From RGIG6375 sp964472725 (GTDB lineage: Bacteria; Bacillota; Clostridia; Oscillospirales; Oscillospiraceae): a stretch of DNA of 22,896 nucleotides. Position 1 is the first letter of the stretch; every line of letters starts with the position of its first letter. The position numbers and the translations under genes were made by a program. This document shows, one piece after another, positions 14,557 to 21,534 of the stretch. Below the pieces are notes generated by a model. The model was not told the origin of the DNA and did not search any database. It saw nothing but the letters and a program-made list of their open reading frames with translations. The DNA lies in contig CAYYLZ010000030.1 of the NCBI GenBank assembly GCA_964472725.1, positions 1 through 22,896 on the forward strand. The letters run 5' to 3'.

Positions 14557-15027
14557 ATGACCAAAACCAACGTCATGCGCCTTCTGGAGCAGGCGGACAT
14601 TCCCTTCCGCACGGCGGAATACGAATACGACGAGGCCGACCTCAGCGGCAGCCACGCCGCGGACCGCATCGGCATGCCCCGGGAGCAGGTATTCAAAACT
14701 TTGGTGACCCGGGCGGGCAAAGGCGGCATATACGTTTTCTGCATTCCCGTCTGCGACGAGCTTGACCTGAAAAAGGCCGCCAAAGCCTGCGGCGAGAAGA
14801 GCATCGAAATGCTCCACGTTAAGGAGCTGCTTGGCGTAACCGGCTACATACGCGGCGGCTGCTCCCCCATCGGCATGAAGAAAAGGTTCCCCACCTATAT
14901 AGACGAGACCGCCACCCTCTTCGATGAGATAGCCGTTAGCGCCGGTATGCGCGGCCGGCAGGTTATCCTCTCCCCCGACGCGCTGGTGGAATACATCGGC
15001 GCAGAGCTTGCGGCACTGACGGTGTGA
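14557..15027 (+). CDS. ybaK: Cys-tRNA(Pro)/Cys-tRNA(Cys) deacylase, YbaK/EbsC type
   Basis: A 156-aa protein of the YbaK family, which removes cysteine wrongly attached to tRNA(Pro) by prolyl-tRNA synthetase, a translation quality-control step in the cytoplasm. The family blocks are present: KTNVMRLLEQADIPF at the start, the catalytic-lysine segment QVFKTLV, and the GYIRGGCSPIGMKK loop near residue 100 that is close to invariant in bacterial YbaK. Length is standard (about 155-160 aa). There is no ribosome-binding site of its own; the ATG lies 3 nt after the previous stop, so translation probably depends on the Dabb gene. A repeat and a strong terminator follow. Confidence 0.93.
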   Translation: MTKTNVMRLLEQADIPFRTAEYEYDEADLSGSHAADRIGMPREQVFKTLVTRAGKGGIYVFCIPVCDELDLKKAAKACGEKSIEMLHVKELLGVTGYIRGGCSPIGMKKRFPTYIDETATLFDEIAVSAGMRGRQVILSPDALVEYIGAELAALTV

Positions 15028-15046
15028 AACATCAGCAAGCTCCGCG

Positions 15047-15151
15047 TGTCATTCAGAGGCACGGAGTGCCGAAGAATCCCCGGATAGACTCACCGCAATC
15101 GCCACTGCAAACCACTCAGCAGTGGGATTCCTCGCAAAGCTCGGAATGACG
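15047..15151 (+). repeat. Dispersed intergenic repeat, copy 1 (about 105 bp)
   Basis: Bounded by imperfect inverted ends: TGTCATTCAGAG on the left and CTCGGAATGACG on the right, with GAATCC/GGATTCCTCG inside. Related copies occur at 17737-17839 and 22654-22771. It lies between ybaK and its terminator and would form a hairpin in the mRNA. Confidence 0.75.
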
Positions 15152-15168
15152 ATTAATTATCATACAGC

Positions 15169-15206
15169 AAACGGCAGAACCCAAGTTTCGGGTTCTGCCG
15201 TTTTTT
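15169..15206 (+). terminator. Terminator of the Dabb-ybaK operon
   Basis: A 12-bp perfect stem ACGGCAGAACCC/GGGTTCTGCCGT with a 7-nt loop, followed by TTTTTT. Confidence 0.92.
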
Positions 15207-15265
15207 ATATACAAAAAAATTCACCCAAATAGGTGAAAAAGTACACCTTAATGCTCACTTAAATA

Positions 15266-15294
15266 TTGAATTTTTATATGCGATGGTATATAAT
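15266..15294 (+). promoter_or_regulatory. Promoter of the pilin-like operon
   Basis: TTGAAT (15266-15271), a 17-bp spacer and a perfect TATAAT (15289-15294). Transcription should start near 15301, leaving a leader of about 190 nt before the first codon. Confidence 0.75.
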
Positions 15295-15300
15295 ATTTTT

Positions 15301-15491
15301 CGTATAAACAGCCCTTTTTGATGAATAAAATCCGATTTTTGCGGTTGGAAAAAAAGTGTACCTTTATTCCCATTCGGCTTCGCGGCCTGAGCGGAGCGCA
15401 AAAATCGGAGTAAGCATGAAACGGAAATCTGAATACGCAAAGAGGCGGCGCAGCCTGCCTAATGCGGGAATAAAAGAAAGGAAAATTGCTT
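15301..15491 (+). promoter_or_regulatory. Long structured 5' leader of the pilin-like gene
   Basis: Perfect 12-bp arms CCGATTTTTGCG (15332-15343) and CGCAAAAATCGG (15397-15408) would close a helix around a 53-nt region that has further pairing (GGC/GCC near 15376-15387). A second hairpin, AGGCGGC/GCC-T-GCCT (15443-15460), comes before the ribosome-binding site. AAAAAGTGTACCTTTAT inside the loop (15351-15367) nearly repeats AAAAAGTACACCTTAAT just upstream of the promoter (15236-15252). The closing helix and position suggest a cis-acting RNA; I could not match it to a known class. Confidence 0.45.
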
Positions 15492-17183
15492 ATGATGAGA
15501 AGAAGATTTGGGAAAACCTCGGGCTTTACCTTGGTGGAGCTTGTTGTGGTGATCGCCATACTGGGTATACTGGCAGGTATCGGCACAGCGGGCTATGCGG
15601 GATATGTAAAGAATGCAAATAAAAAGGCGGATATGGTACTTGTAGGTAATGTTGTTCGCGCGGTTGAAACAGGCGTTTATTCCTACGCCCATCCGTTGGC
15701 GGAACAGATTCAGATGTCCGGCGAGGGCTTGCAGTTTCCTGTCGGCTTCGTTGTGATTACCGAAAACGGTATGACTCCTATGCAGTCCGGCACTGCGACC
15801 CACGAAAAAACGCTGGAGTGCGTGATGTGGGATGCAGAGACAACGACAGATGCTGACAGGCAAAAGTTTATTGACGATAATAACATATTAATCGGTAGTA
15901 GCAAATATCTGGTTTCCGATAGTGATGATGCGGCATACTTGAATTATGCATATGAATCTATTCGGGCTGCAAATATTGCTGATGTACGCTCACAAGCATC
16001 AGGAGATTTCTGTATAACCCACTCTTCTGCACCGCAAGGTTCCGTATATTATGGCAAAGTCAAATGCAGTCATTCTCATATGTTTGGAAAGAGAGATGTG
16101 CCCAACTCAGCAGCAACCGGGTGCTTAATTTCAGATATCACATTTGTAAAAATTAAAACCGAAGATTCATACACCTTTGAAGAATTTACCGGCGAATACA
16201 AAGTCACCAACACCGGCATGCTGCACAATACCTTGGCAGCTGCTTTCGGTGAAAGTTATCAGACAAGTGCCAAGCTGAAATCCAAGGATTGGACGAATCA
16301 GACCAACGCTACCTTTATGCAGTATGCGTCAACTACATGGGGCGGACTTCAAGACATGCTGAACGTCATGTGGGATATAACCGGAGGCAACGCTCAAGTG
16401 CTAGGTTATGACGTTATGTCCAAGGATTACGAAACCCAGGGACAGCTTGTCACAGAATTTGCCCAAAGAGCTATGGAATCCTCTCAAAGTGAATTTATGG
16501 CAAGCTGGATGAGTGCAGACAGCTATGGTGTTGTTGGCGATTCCGGAAGTCCCAGTATGCAAAGTCCTTTTGTTTTTGACGGAAAGCGCGAACAGTATTG
16601 CGGTGCTCGCGCCATGTATAATCAAGGTGTTGCTGCATACTTTGACTCCAATAATCACAGCATACATTCCACTGCAATAAGAGATTACACTAAGCCGCTG
16701 ATTGGTATTGGCGATTACATTAAACTCGGTGATCTACCCCTGTGTGTAACAGCGCAGGCATTCTTGTCTCCCACAGAGGGTGTCTATGATAGCGAATACA
16801 ATGAATTGTACGAGGCAACTAAGCAGCAGGTAACTGATGAAAACGGCAACACAACATACGTTTCCTGTTCCGAGTGTATCCGCTTGTATAACGAATACAT
16901 TGGCGACGGAAGCGAAAACAGCCCCTGCTATCAGAACGGTTTGGCAGTGTATGAAATGCTGAACAGCGTCAGCGAGACCGGCGAAGATGTAAACAAGGTT
17001 ACTAACAACGAGCAATTCTTTGCGTTCTACAATAACTATCTGGGCGAGTTCAACAAGCTTTATGAAGAAATTCAAAAGCAAACCAACGGAAAATCTGCTA
17101 TTGTGGTTACTATTTATTCTCAGGACGGAAAAATCTCCTGTGATGTTTCCCCCTCTGCGGCAAATCCCCGCAGCGAGAAGTAA
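15492..17183 (+). CDS. Very large prepilin-like protein with N-terminal type IV pilin methylation motif
   Basis: A 563-aa protein whose N-terminus is a class III (type IV prepilin) signal: a short basic leader MMRRRFGKTSG, then FTLVELVVVIAILGILAGI. Cleavage after Gly11 by a prepilin peptidase is predicted, with Glu16 as the conserved Glu+5, followed by the pilin helix to about residue 50. Ordinary pilins have 120-200 residues; this one has some 500 more, rich in Ser/Thr/Asn/Tyr, with scattered Cys that could form disulphides. I recognise no domain in that part. No assembly ATPase, platform protein or prepilin peptidase is nearby, so it is an orphan substrate. The gene is visibly more AT-rich than its neighbours. 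ATG 15492 is preferred (AAGG about 10 nt upstream); ATG 15495 or TTG 15486 are possible. A small membrane protein gene follows 3 nt after the stop. Confidence 0.85.
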   Translation: MMRRRFGKTSGFTLVELVVVIAILGILAGIGTAGYAGYVKNANKKADMVLVGNVVRAVETGVYSYAHPLAEQIQMSGEGLQFPVGFVVITENGMTPMQSGTATHEKTLECVMWDAETTTDADRQKFIDDNNILIGSSKYLVSDSDDAAYLNYAYESIRAANIADVRSQASGDFCITHSSAPQGSVYYGKVKCSHSHMFGKRDVPNSAATGCLISDITFVKIKTEDSYTFEEFTGEYKVTNTGMLHNTLAAAFGESYQTSAKLKSKDWTNQTNATFMQYASTTWGGLQDMLNVMWDITGGNAQVLGYDVMSKDYETQGQLVTEFAQRAMESSQSEFMASWMSADSYGVVGDSGSPSMQSPFVFDGKREQYCGARAMYNQGVAAYFDSNNHSIHSTAIRDYTKPLIGIGDYIKLGDLPLCVTAQAFLSPTEGVYDSEYNELYEATKQQVTDENGNTTYVSCSECIRLYNEYIGDGSENSPCYQNGLAVYEMLNSVSETGEDVNKVTNNEQFFAFYNNYLGEFNKLYEEIQKQTNGKSAIVVTIYSQDGKISCDVSPSAANPRSEK

Positions 17184-17186
17184 GCC

Positions 17187-17507
17187 ATGAAGGAACTGCT
17201 TAAAGCCCAAAGCAAGCCGCTGCTTATTCTGCTGCTTGCCACTTATCTGCTGAACATCTTCGACCTGTGGTTCACGCTCTACGCTCTCGACAACGTACCC
17301 GGGGCCTTTGAGATGAATCCGTTCTTTCAGCTGATGCTCCGGTTCCCGGTGTTCCTCTGCATATACAAATACGCGGTGCTGCCCTTCGCGCTGTACATCA
17401 TGTACCGTTTCCGGGCGCTGCGCCTTGCCCGCTTCGGCCAGTACCTCTGCTTCGCGGTTTTCCTTGTGAATACCGTGTATCAGATATGGAGCATTTCTCT
17501 ATGGTAA
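17187..17507 (+). CDS. Small membrane protein resembling DUF5658
   Basis: A 106-aa protein with three predicted transmembrane helices (about residues 11-32, 52-72 and 82-103). LLNIFDLWFTLYAL followed by GAFEMNPFF matches the pattern of DUF5658-type proteins, where an Asp in the first helix and an E-x-NP motif (Glu42, Asn44-Pro45) are conserved. Function of that family is unknown. It begins 3 nt after the pilin-like gene with no clear ribosome-binding site, so it is translationally coupled to it and may take part in its membrane handling; that link is inference from position. A strong terminator follows at once. Confidence 0.75.
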   Translation: MKELLKAQSKPLLILLLATYLLNIFDLWFTLYALDNVPGAFEMNPFFQLMLRFPVFLCIYKYAVLPFALYIMYRFRALRLARFGQYLCFAVFLVNTVYQIWSISLW

Positions 17508-17511
17508 CACT

Positions 17512-17550
17512 TATCCCCCGCATGGTTCGCCCTGCGGGGGATAGTTTTTT
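17512..17550 (+). terminator. Terminator of the pilin-like operon
   Basis: An 11-bp perfect stem TATCCCCCGCA/TGCGGGGGATA with a 10-nt loop, followed by GTTTTTT. Confidence 0.93.
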
Positions 17551-17553
17551 GCT

Positions 17554-17701
17554 GTTGCGCTGTAGGGAGCCCTCGGCGCTCCGCCGTAACGCCAACGCCG
17601 CAAAAACGCTAACACGCAACCATGCTACCGCTTGCGCGGTAGGGCGGCTTGCCTTCAAGCCGCCGCGGCGGGATGTGGGCATCCCGCCCTACCCGGTGCA
17701 A
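17554..17701 (+). repeat. GC-rich palindromic intergenic element
   Basis: The ends are imperfect inverted repeats (TTGCGCTGTAGGG on the left, CCCTAC...GTGCAA on the right). Internally it contains GTAGGGCGGCTTGCC, and GCGGGATG/CATCCCGC around 17668-17687. It has no coding potential. It looks like another family of non-autonomous dispersed repeats, different from the copies at 15047 and 17737. Confidence 0.6.
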
Positions 17702-17736
17702 CACAGCGTAAAAGCACACGCAAAATCTAAAATACA

Positions 17737-17839
17737 TGTCATGCTGAGGCTTTGCCGAAGTATCTCCCGAATGGTTGCTGTCGCTATCGTTACTGCACAC
17801 CTCTCAACAGGTGGGATTCCTCGCAGGCTCGGAATGACG
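17737..17839 (+). repeat. Dispersed intergenic repeat, copy 2 (about 103 bp)
   Basis: Same family as 15047-15151: TGTCATGCTGAG at the left end, GTGGGATTCCTCGC and CTCGGAATGACG at the right, with the interior diverged. The right third is nearly identical in the two copies. Confidence 0.75.
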
Positions 17840-17848
17840 CTAATATGA

Positions 17849-17876
17849 AACCGCCACTGGAGTTCCAATGGCGGTT
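17849..17876 (-). terminator. Probable terminator of the DUF134 gene
   Basis: AACCGCCA-C-TGGA, a 2-nt centre, then TCCA-A-TGGCGGTT gives a 12-bp stem with one mismatch, 4 nt past the DUF134 stop. The T-run on the minus strand is poor, so efficiency is uncertain. Confidence 0.55.
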
Positions 17877-17880
17877 GATT

Positions 17881-18279
17881 TTATTTTCCACATTCGCAGC
17901 GCTCACGGCGGCAGGAAAGCTCACCGTTTTCGCAGCGTTTACCTCCGCATTTGCGGCGGGCGCAATCCTTGCCGCAGCAGTTACGGGCGTTGGGGCATAC
18001 ATCGTAGGCTCCGCCGCCGATGACAAGGCGCTTGCCCTCCACCAAGGCTTCCGCAAGCTTACCGCGGGCAGAGTCGTAGATGGCCTGAACGGTGGTGCGT
18101 GCTACGTTCATCTGCTGGGCGCATTCCTCCTGAGAGTAACCAAGGCGGTCTATAAGACGAATGGTTTCGTACTCGTCCACGGTAAGCTCCACGGCAGCGC
18201 CGCCCGCGGCGCCGTTGGGGATAAATTCACTTGTTCGCGGCAGCTCACATATACGTCTGCGCTTGGTTGGACGAGCCAT
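17881..18279 (-). CDS. DUF134 (UPF0251) family HTH protein with Cys-rich tail
   Basis: A 132-aa protein. The first 95 residues are the DUF134/UPF0251 family: MARPTKRRRICELP at the start, then a helix-turn-helix of sigma-70 region 4 type (LTVDEYETIRLIDRLGYSQE, then AQQMNVARTTVQAIYDSAR). It should bind DNA. The last 38 residues hold nine cysteines in mostly CXnC spacing, a likely metal or iron-sulphur site. Genes of this family are commonly linked with NifX/NifB-C-like proteins; one is found here 4 kb away (22160-22564), suggesting a shared role in metal sensing that is not experimentally settled. AAAGGGG lies before the ATG, and the gene has its own promoter with a palindrome at the -35. Confidence 0.9.
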   Translation of the reverse strand: MARPTKRRRICELPRTSEFIPNGAAGGAAVELTVDEYETIRLIDRLGYSQEECAQQMNVARTTVQAIYDSARGKLAEALVEGKRLVIGGGAYDVCPNARNCCGKDCARRKCGGKRCENGELSCRRERCECGK

Positions 18280-18304
18280 GATGGAACCCCTTTCGTTTTT
18301 TCAC

Positions 18305-18333
18305 ATTGTATTCCTTTTTCCCGCGCGGGTCAA
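18305..18333 (-). promoter_or_regulatory. Promoter of the DUF134 gene with a palindrome at its -35
   Basis: On the minus strand, TTGACC (18333-18328), a 17-bp spacer and TACAAT (18310-18305). The perfect palindrome CCCGCGCGGG (18320-18329) runs from the -35 into the spacer and could be an operator. Confidence 0.65.
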
Positions 18334-18337
18334 GAAT

Positions 18338-18850
18338 TTATCGCAGCAGCTTTTCCCGCTCCCGGTAATCTGGCAAGACGCTTTCTACAAAGCCGTAAAA
18401 CTGCTTTCCGTGGTTTTTATGCCGAATATGGGCAAGCTCATGGACGACCACGTAATCTATGGCAGCCTCGGGATAACGCATGAGCCGCCACGAAAAGCAA
18501 AGGCTGTTCTTCCCACTGCAGCTTCCGAAGCGCTTCTGTGCGCTTGTTATTTTCACGCCCGTTGGGGTCACGCCCATAAGCACCGCGTACTTTTCCACCT
18601 TGGCGGGCAGCGTTTCCTTGGCTCGGGCGATAAGCGCCTTTTGTTCCTCAAGGGTAGGCTCCGGGTATTTCTCCCGACGCTCACTCTGCCGCGCGAGAGC
18701 ATTTTCCAGCCATGCTTCATGCGCAGCTACAAAGCGGTCAACCGCGCTGCGCTCCGCCCTGTTCGGGGCGCGGACGATTATCTCCCCCTCCCTACTGACC
18801 TCCATGGAAATAGTTTTGCGGGCTGAGCGTATAAGCGTATACTCATGCAT
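18338..18850 (-). CDS. YgjP-type (DUF45) metallopeptidase-like protein
   Basis: A 170-aa protein of the YgjP/DUF45 family. The zinc site is clear: VVHELAHIRHKNHGKQFY, with His137 and His141 of HELAH and His147 as the third ligand, as in SprT/M48-like folds. The conserved block KRFGSCSGKNSLCFSWRLM comes just before it. The N-terminal part (strands, residues 1-45) is typical. The length is somewhat shorter than the usual 220-240 aa because the N-terminal strand region is reduced. The family is linked to type I restriction or DNA-protein crosslink repair in some genomes, but its substrate is unknown. GAGGTG lies 8 nt before the ATG. It has its own promoter; the DUF134 gene follows 58 nt downstream. 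Confidence 0.9.
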   Translation of the reverse strand: MHEYTLIRSARKTISMEVSREGEIIVRAPNRAERSAVDRFVAAHEAWLENALARQSERREKYPEPTLEEQKALIARAKETLPAKVEKYAVLMGVTPTGVKITSAQKRFGSCSGKNSLCFSWRLMRYPEAAIDYVVVHELAHIRHKNHGKQFYGFVESVLPDYREREKLLR

Positions 18851-18871
18851 GGCTTTTCACCTCTTGGCAAA

Positions 18872-18900
18872 ATTTTATCATTTTGCCGCAGAAAGTTCAA
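18872..18900 (-). promoter_or_regulatory. Promoter of the YgjP-like gene
   Basis: On the minus strand, TTGAAC (18900-18895), a 17-bp spacer and TAAAAT (18877-18872). Confidence 0.65.
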
Positions 18901-18955
18901 TATACTTTTGTTTTGCTGACATTTGTGATAAAATCCGGTCAAAGGAGGCTTCGCC

Positions 18956-19258
18956 ATGATAGAGCTTACCATAAAAGTAGACCACATTGATTACAACGAC
19001 CTTGCCGAGCTGCTGCTCCCAATGCTCTCCGACCAGCTGCCCAAGGACGGACTTATGGGCAGGCTGCTGCGCGACCCCAAAAGGGCGCAGGGTCTTATAA
19101 ACGAGCTGCTGAACAAAATGCCCCAGCACCAAAAGGACGAGCTGCTGGTTAAGTACATCAATCAGAACAGCGGCAAGGCAATGGCAAAACTGGAAAACAT
19201 GGCCGCGCAGAACGGTGTTTCCATGAGACTCAGGGACGTGAGCGCAAAAACGCTCTGA
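18956..19258 (+). CDS. Uncharacterised 100-aa protein
   Basis: A small soluble protein with no recognised domain. It starts MIELTIKVDHIDYNDLAELL and has Leu-rich amphipathic helices, with a motif KMPQHQKDELLVKYIN near residues 54-69. The coding frame is credible: AAAGGAGG lies 9 nt before the ATG and codon use matches the neighbours. Similar short proteins with the VDHIDYNDL start occur in Clostridia, but I know no function. It is divergent from the YgjP-like gene, and its last 29 nt overlap the 3' end of the opposite-strand gene that follows, so their transcripts would be antisense at their ends. Confidence 0.75.
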   Translation: MIELTIKVDHIDYNDLAELLLPMLSDQLPKDGLMGRLLRDPKRAQGLINELLNKMPQHQKDELLVKYINQNSGKAMAKLENMAAQNGVSMRLRDVSAKTL

Positions 19259-19862
19259 CCCGCCGGGAGCTGAACGGCAGGATCATCCGCTTCACGCCCA
19301 AAGCGCCGAGCAGCTTAATTTTGCGCGCAATGCTCTCTGTGTCATCGTATAGCACGCATCCGCCCTCCCACAGCAGATATTTGCAGCCAAGCGCTTCCGA
19401 AAAGCCACGGCACCGGGCGGCGGCGCGGAAGTTGTCCAGCTGCGTTTCGCTTATGGGCGTTCCGTTCCCGCTTGGGTCGGGCAGGGTGAAATAATGCCGC
19501 AGCGGCTCTATGAATACCTCCGCCGAGCCTTTCAAATACTGCGCCAAACTGCCGCCGGATATGGCGCTTGAATGGGGCTGATACAGCCTGTACCCTTTTT
19601 CCGCAGGCGCTTTCCCCGATGCCAGCCACACCACCTCGTCCATGCCAAGGCGGGTGCATTCCGTGTTTATATCGTTTTGCAGCCGCGCGGTGCTTTCCCC
19701 GCCGAACACCGCCATAAGGCTGCCACTCGGCAGCTTCGGCAGCGGGCTGCGCCACAATCTGCCGTCATCGCCCACCTGCCACGCCGCGCAGGCTGTTCGG
19801 TAACCAAAACCACGGGCCTCGTCCATTTCCTCCGGACGGCAAAGGAGAATCAATTCTGACAT
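19230..19862 (-). CDS. Uncharacterised 210-aa protein
   Basis: A soluble protein with no family I recognise. It begins MSELILLCRPEEMDEARGFG and ends in a basic tail (SSRRVRAFLRSRP). Several short hydrophobic strands alternate with helices (ALGCKYLLWEGGCVLYDD, then LLGALGVKRMILPFS), which suggests an alpha/beta or TIM-barrel-like fold, perhaps a lone fragment of one. There is no signal peptide or membrane segment. Start 19862 is supported by AGAGGAAAGG just upstream, and the short gap to the divergent yqeG gene holds AT-rich promoter-like sequence in both directions. The 3' end overlaps the convergent 100-aa gene by 29 nt. Confidence 0.7.
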   Translation of the reverse strand: MSELILLCRPEEMDEARGFGYRTACAAWQVGDDGRLWRSPLPKLPSGSLMAVFGGESTARLQNDINTECTRLGMDEVVWLASGKAPAEKGYRLYQPHSSAISGGSLAQYLKGSAEVFIEPLRHYFTLPDPSGNGTPISETQLDNFRAAARCRGFSEALGCKYLLWEGGCVLYDDTESIARKIKLLGALGVKRMILPFSSRRVRAFLRSRP

Positions 19863-19877
19863 TGCCTTTCCTCTCTC

Positions 19878-19905
19878 TTGGTGTTATAATACTTTATTAT
19901 ATAAT
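19878..19905 (+). promoter_or_regulatory. Promoter of the yqeG operon
   Basis: TTGGTG (19878-19883), a 16-bp spacer and a perfect TATAAT (19900-19905). A second TATAAT lies at 19885-19890; the two are in the direct repeat TATAATAC, 15 bp apart. Confidence 0.5.
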
Positions 19906-19929
19906 ACTGACTTTTTACGGAGTTATGAT

Positions 19930-20427
19930 ATGGGATTTTCTATCATTCCCCGCATTCGCATCAACAGCGTGCTTCAGCTGACGCCGGAGTTTCTGCTCGC
20001 CCGAGGCATATCGCTGCTTATGCTGGATTTGGACAACACTCTCGCCCCCTATTCCGGCAGCGAGCCCTCTCAGGAGATATTCCGCTGGAAGGAGCGCATG
20101 AACGAAGCCGGGGTCACTCTCTTTATCGTTTCCAATACCCACACCGACAGAGCGAAAAATTTCGCCTCGCTGTGGGGTGTTCCCTACGTAAACGCCGCCC
20201 GCAAGCCCCGCACCGAGGGCATTAACAAGGCGCTGGCGCAGACGGGCAAAACCGCAAAGGAGTCCGCTTTGGCAGGCGATCAGCTTTTCACCGACGTGCT
20301 TGGCGCAAACCTCGCCGGACTCTGCTCCATAGTGGTGGAACCTATTGAACTGAAAAATCTTTTTTATATTCTTCGTTACGGCGTGGAGGTTCCCTTCCGT
20401 ATATGCCGCAGAAAAGAGAAATTTTGA
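19930..20427 (+). CDS. yqeG: YqeG-family HAD phosphatase
   Basis: A 165-aa HAD subclass IIIA protein. The catalytic DxD is Asp33/Asp35 in MLDLDNTLAPY, motif II is SN (Ser68-Asn69), motif III the Lys of RKP (Lys92), and motif IV GDQLFTD (116-122) supplies the Mg2+-binding Asp. Length and order match Bacillus YqeG, a conserved Firmicutes protein whose phosphatase substrate is not well defined; it is related to eukaryotic mitochondrial PGP phosphatase, so phosphatidylglycerophosphate is one possible substrate. GGAG lies 7 nt before the ATG. It heads an operon with the aminopeptidase (39 nt downstream) and the acetyltransferase. Confidence 0.93.
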   Translation: MGFSIIPRIRINSVLQLTPEFLLARGISLLMLDLDNTLAPYSGSEPSQEIFRWKERMNEAGVTLFIVSNTHTDRAKNFASLWGVPYVNAARKPRTEGINKALAQTGKTAKESALAGDQLFTDVLGANLAGLCSIVVEPIELKNLFYILRYGVEVPFRICRRKEKF

Positions 20428-20466
20428 TATTTGTGCCGCTAACCGCGGCGAAATGGAGGATTTATT

Positions 20467-21534
20467 ATGAGTAACATTGAAAGAATCAAAGGCGCTCTCA
20501 GTCAGCACAATCTGGACGCAATGCTGGTAACCGGCATGAGCACCCGCCGCTACGCAAGCGGTTTCCCCTCCTCCGCCGGCGCTCTGATGGTCACCAAGAC
20601 CGACGCTTATTTCTTCGTTGACGGACGCTATATCGAGGCTGCCACCAACAAGATCACCGACGCAGGCGTTGAGCTTGTCACCGACAAGGACACCTATGAA
20701 ATGAAGATAAACCGCGTCATCTCCGACCACGGAGTAAAGACCATCGGTATTGAAGAAGAGACCATGACCTACGCTCAGTTCATGCGCTTCGAGAAGGCTC
20801 TCAACGCAACTCTCGTTCCCGCTCAGGCTCTTCTCATTCAGCTGCGTCAGAGCAAAACCGAGGCCGAGCTGGAGAAGATGATAGCCACTCAGCGCATCGC
20901 CGAGAAGGCTCTCGAGGAGGTTCTGCCCCTTATCAAGCCCGGCATCACCGAGCGCGAGATCGCTTCCGAGCTGACCAGCAGAATGCGCCGCCTTGGCGCT
21001 TACGGCAACTCCTTCGATCCCATCGTTGTCACCGGCGTCAACAGCAGCATGCCCCACGGCGTTCCCGGCGATACTCAGGTCAAGGACGGCGACTTCATCA
21101 CCATGGACTTCGGCGCAGTTCTGGACGGCTATGTTTCCGACATGACCCGTACCGTTGCCGTTGGCCACGCCACCGACGAAATGAAGAAGGTTTACAACAC
21201 CGTTCTTGAAGCTCAGCTTGCAGGTATCGCCGCCGCCAAGGCAGGCGTACCCGGCTGCGATATCCATAACGCCGCCGCCAAGGTCATTGCCGACGCAGGC
21301 TACGGCGAGTATTTCACCCACGGCTTCGGCCACAGCCTCGGCATGGACGTTCACGAGGCCCCCAACGCCAACGCTGCAAACAAGGAGCCCATGCCCGTCG
21401 GTGCCGTTATCTCCGCAGAGCCCGGCATCTATCTGCCCGGTCGTTTCGGTGTCCGTATCGAGGACGTTATCTATCTGCGCGAGAACGACTGCGTCAACAT
21501 CACCAAGTCTCCCAAGGAGCTGATCATACTGTGA
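20467..21534 (+). CDS. M24-family Xaa-Pro aminopeptidase
   Basis: A 355-aa cytoplasmic dipeptidase/aminopeptidase acting on peptides with proline in second position. The two domains are clear: a creatinase-like N-terminal domain (about 1-130) and the pita-bread catalytic domain. All five dinuclear metal ligands are present: Asp214 (MDFGA), Asp225 (YVSDMTRT), His289 (THGFGHSLG), Glu318 (SAEPGIY) and Glu332 (VRIEDV), as is the conserved PHG His197. The length fits the short Firmicutes form (YqhT type). TGGAGG lies before the ATG. The stop codon overlaps the next gene's GTG start by 4 nt (GTGA). In Bacillus the neighbour is efp; here it is a GNAT gene. Confidence 0.95.
   Translation: MSNIERIKGALSQHNLDAMLVTGMSTRRYASGFPSSAGALMVTKTDAYFFVDGRYIEAATNKITDAGVELVTDKDTYEMKINRVISDHGVKTIGIEEETMTYAQFMRFEKALNATLVPAQALLIQLRQSKTEAELEKMIATQRIAEKALEEVLPLIKPGITEREIASELTSRMRRLGAYGNSFDPIVVTGVNSSMPHGVPGDTQVKDGDFITMDFGAVLDGYVSDMTRTVAVGHATDEMKKVYNTVLEAQLAGIAAAKAGVPGCDIHNAAAKVIADAGYGEYFTHGFGHSLGMDVHEAPNANAANKEPMPVGAVISAEPGIYLPGRFGVRIEDVIYLRENDCVNITKSPKELIIL

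Noticed and set aside
15405..15490. c-di-GMP-I (GEMM) riboswitch in the pilin leader
   Set aside because: Only the short ACGCAAAG element matches; the GGGCAAAC block, the tetraloop/receptor pair and the second conserved helix are missing. It remains worth a covariance scan but I cannot support it.
15414..15622. A short leader peptide frame beginning ATGAAACGG in the pilin leader
   Set aside because: It has a GGAG upstream, but it runs on out of frame through the pilin signal sequence with a Cys/Gly-rich nonsense product; no attenuation-type codon run is present.
19915..21354. A 479-aa open frame on the minus strand opposite yqeG and the aminopeptidase
   Set aside because: Same reason: codon-bias shadow of two clear genes, no start signal or domain.
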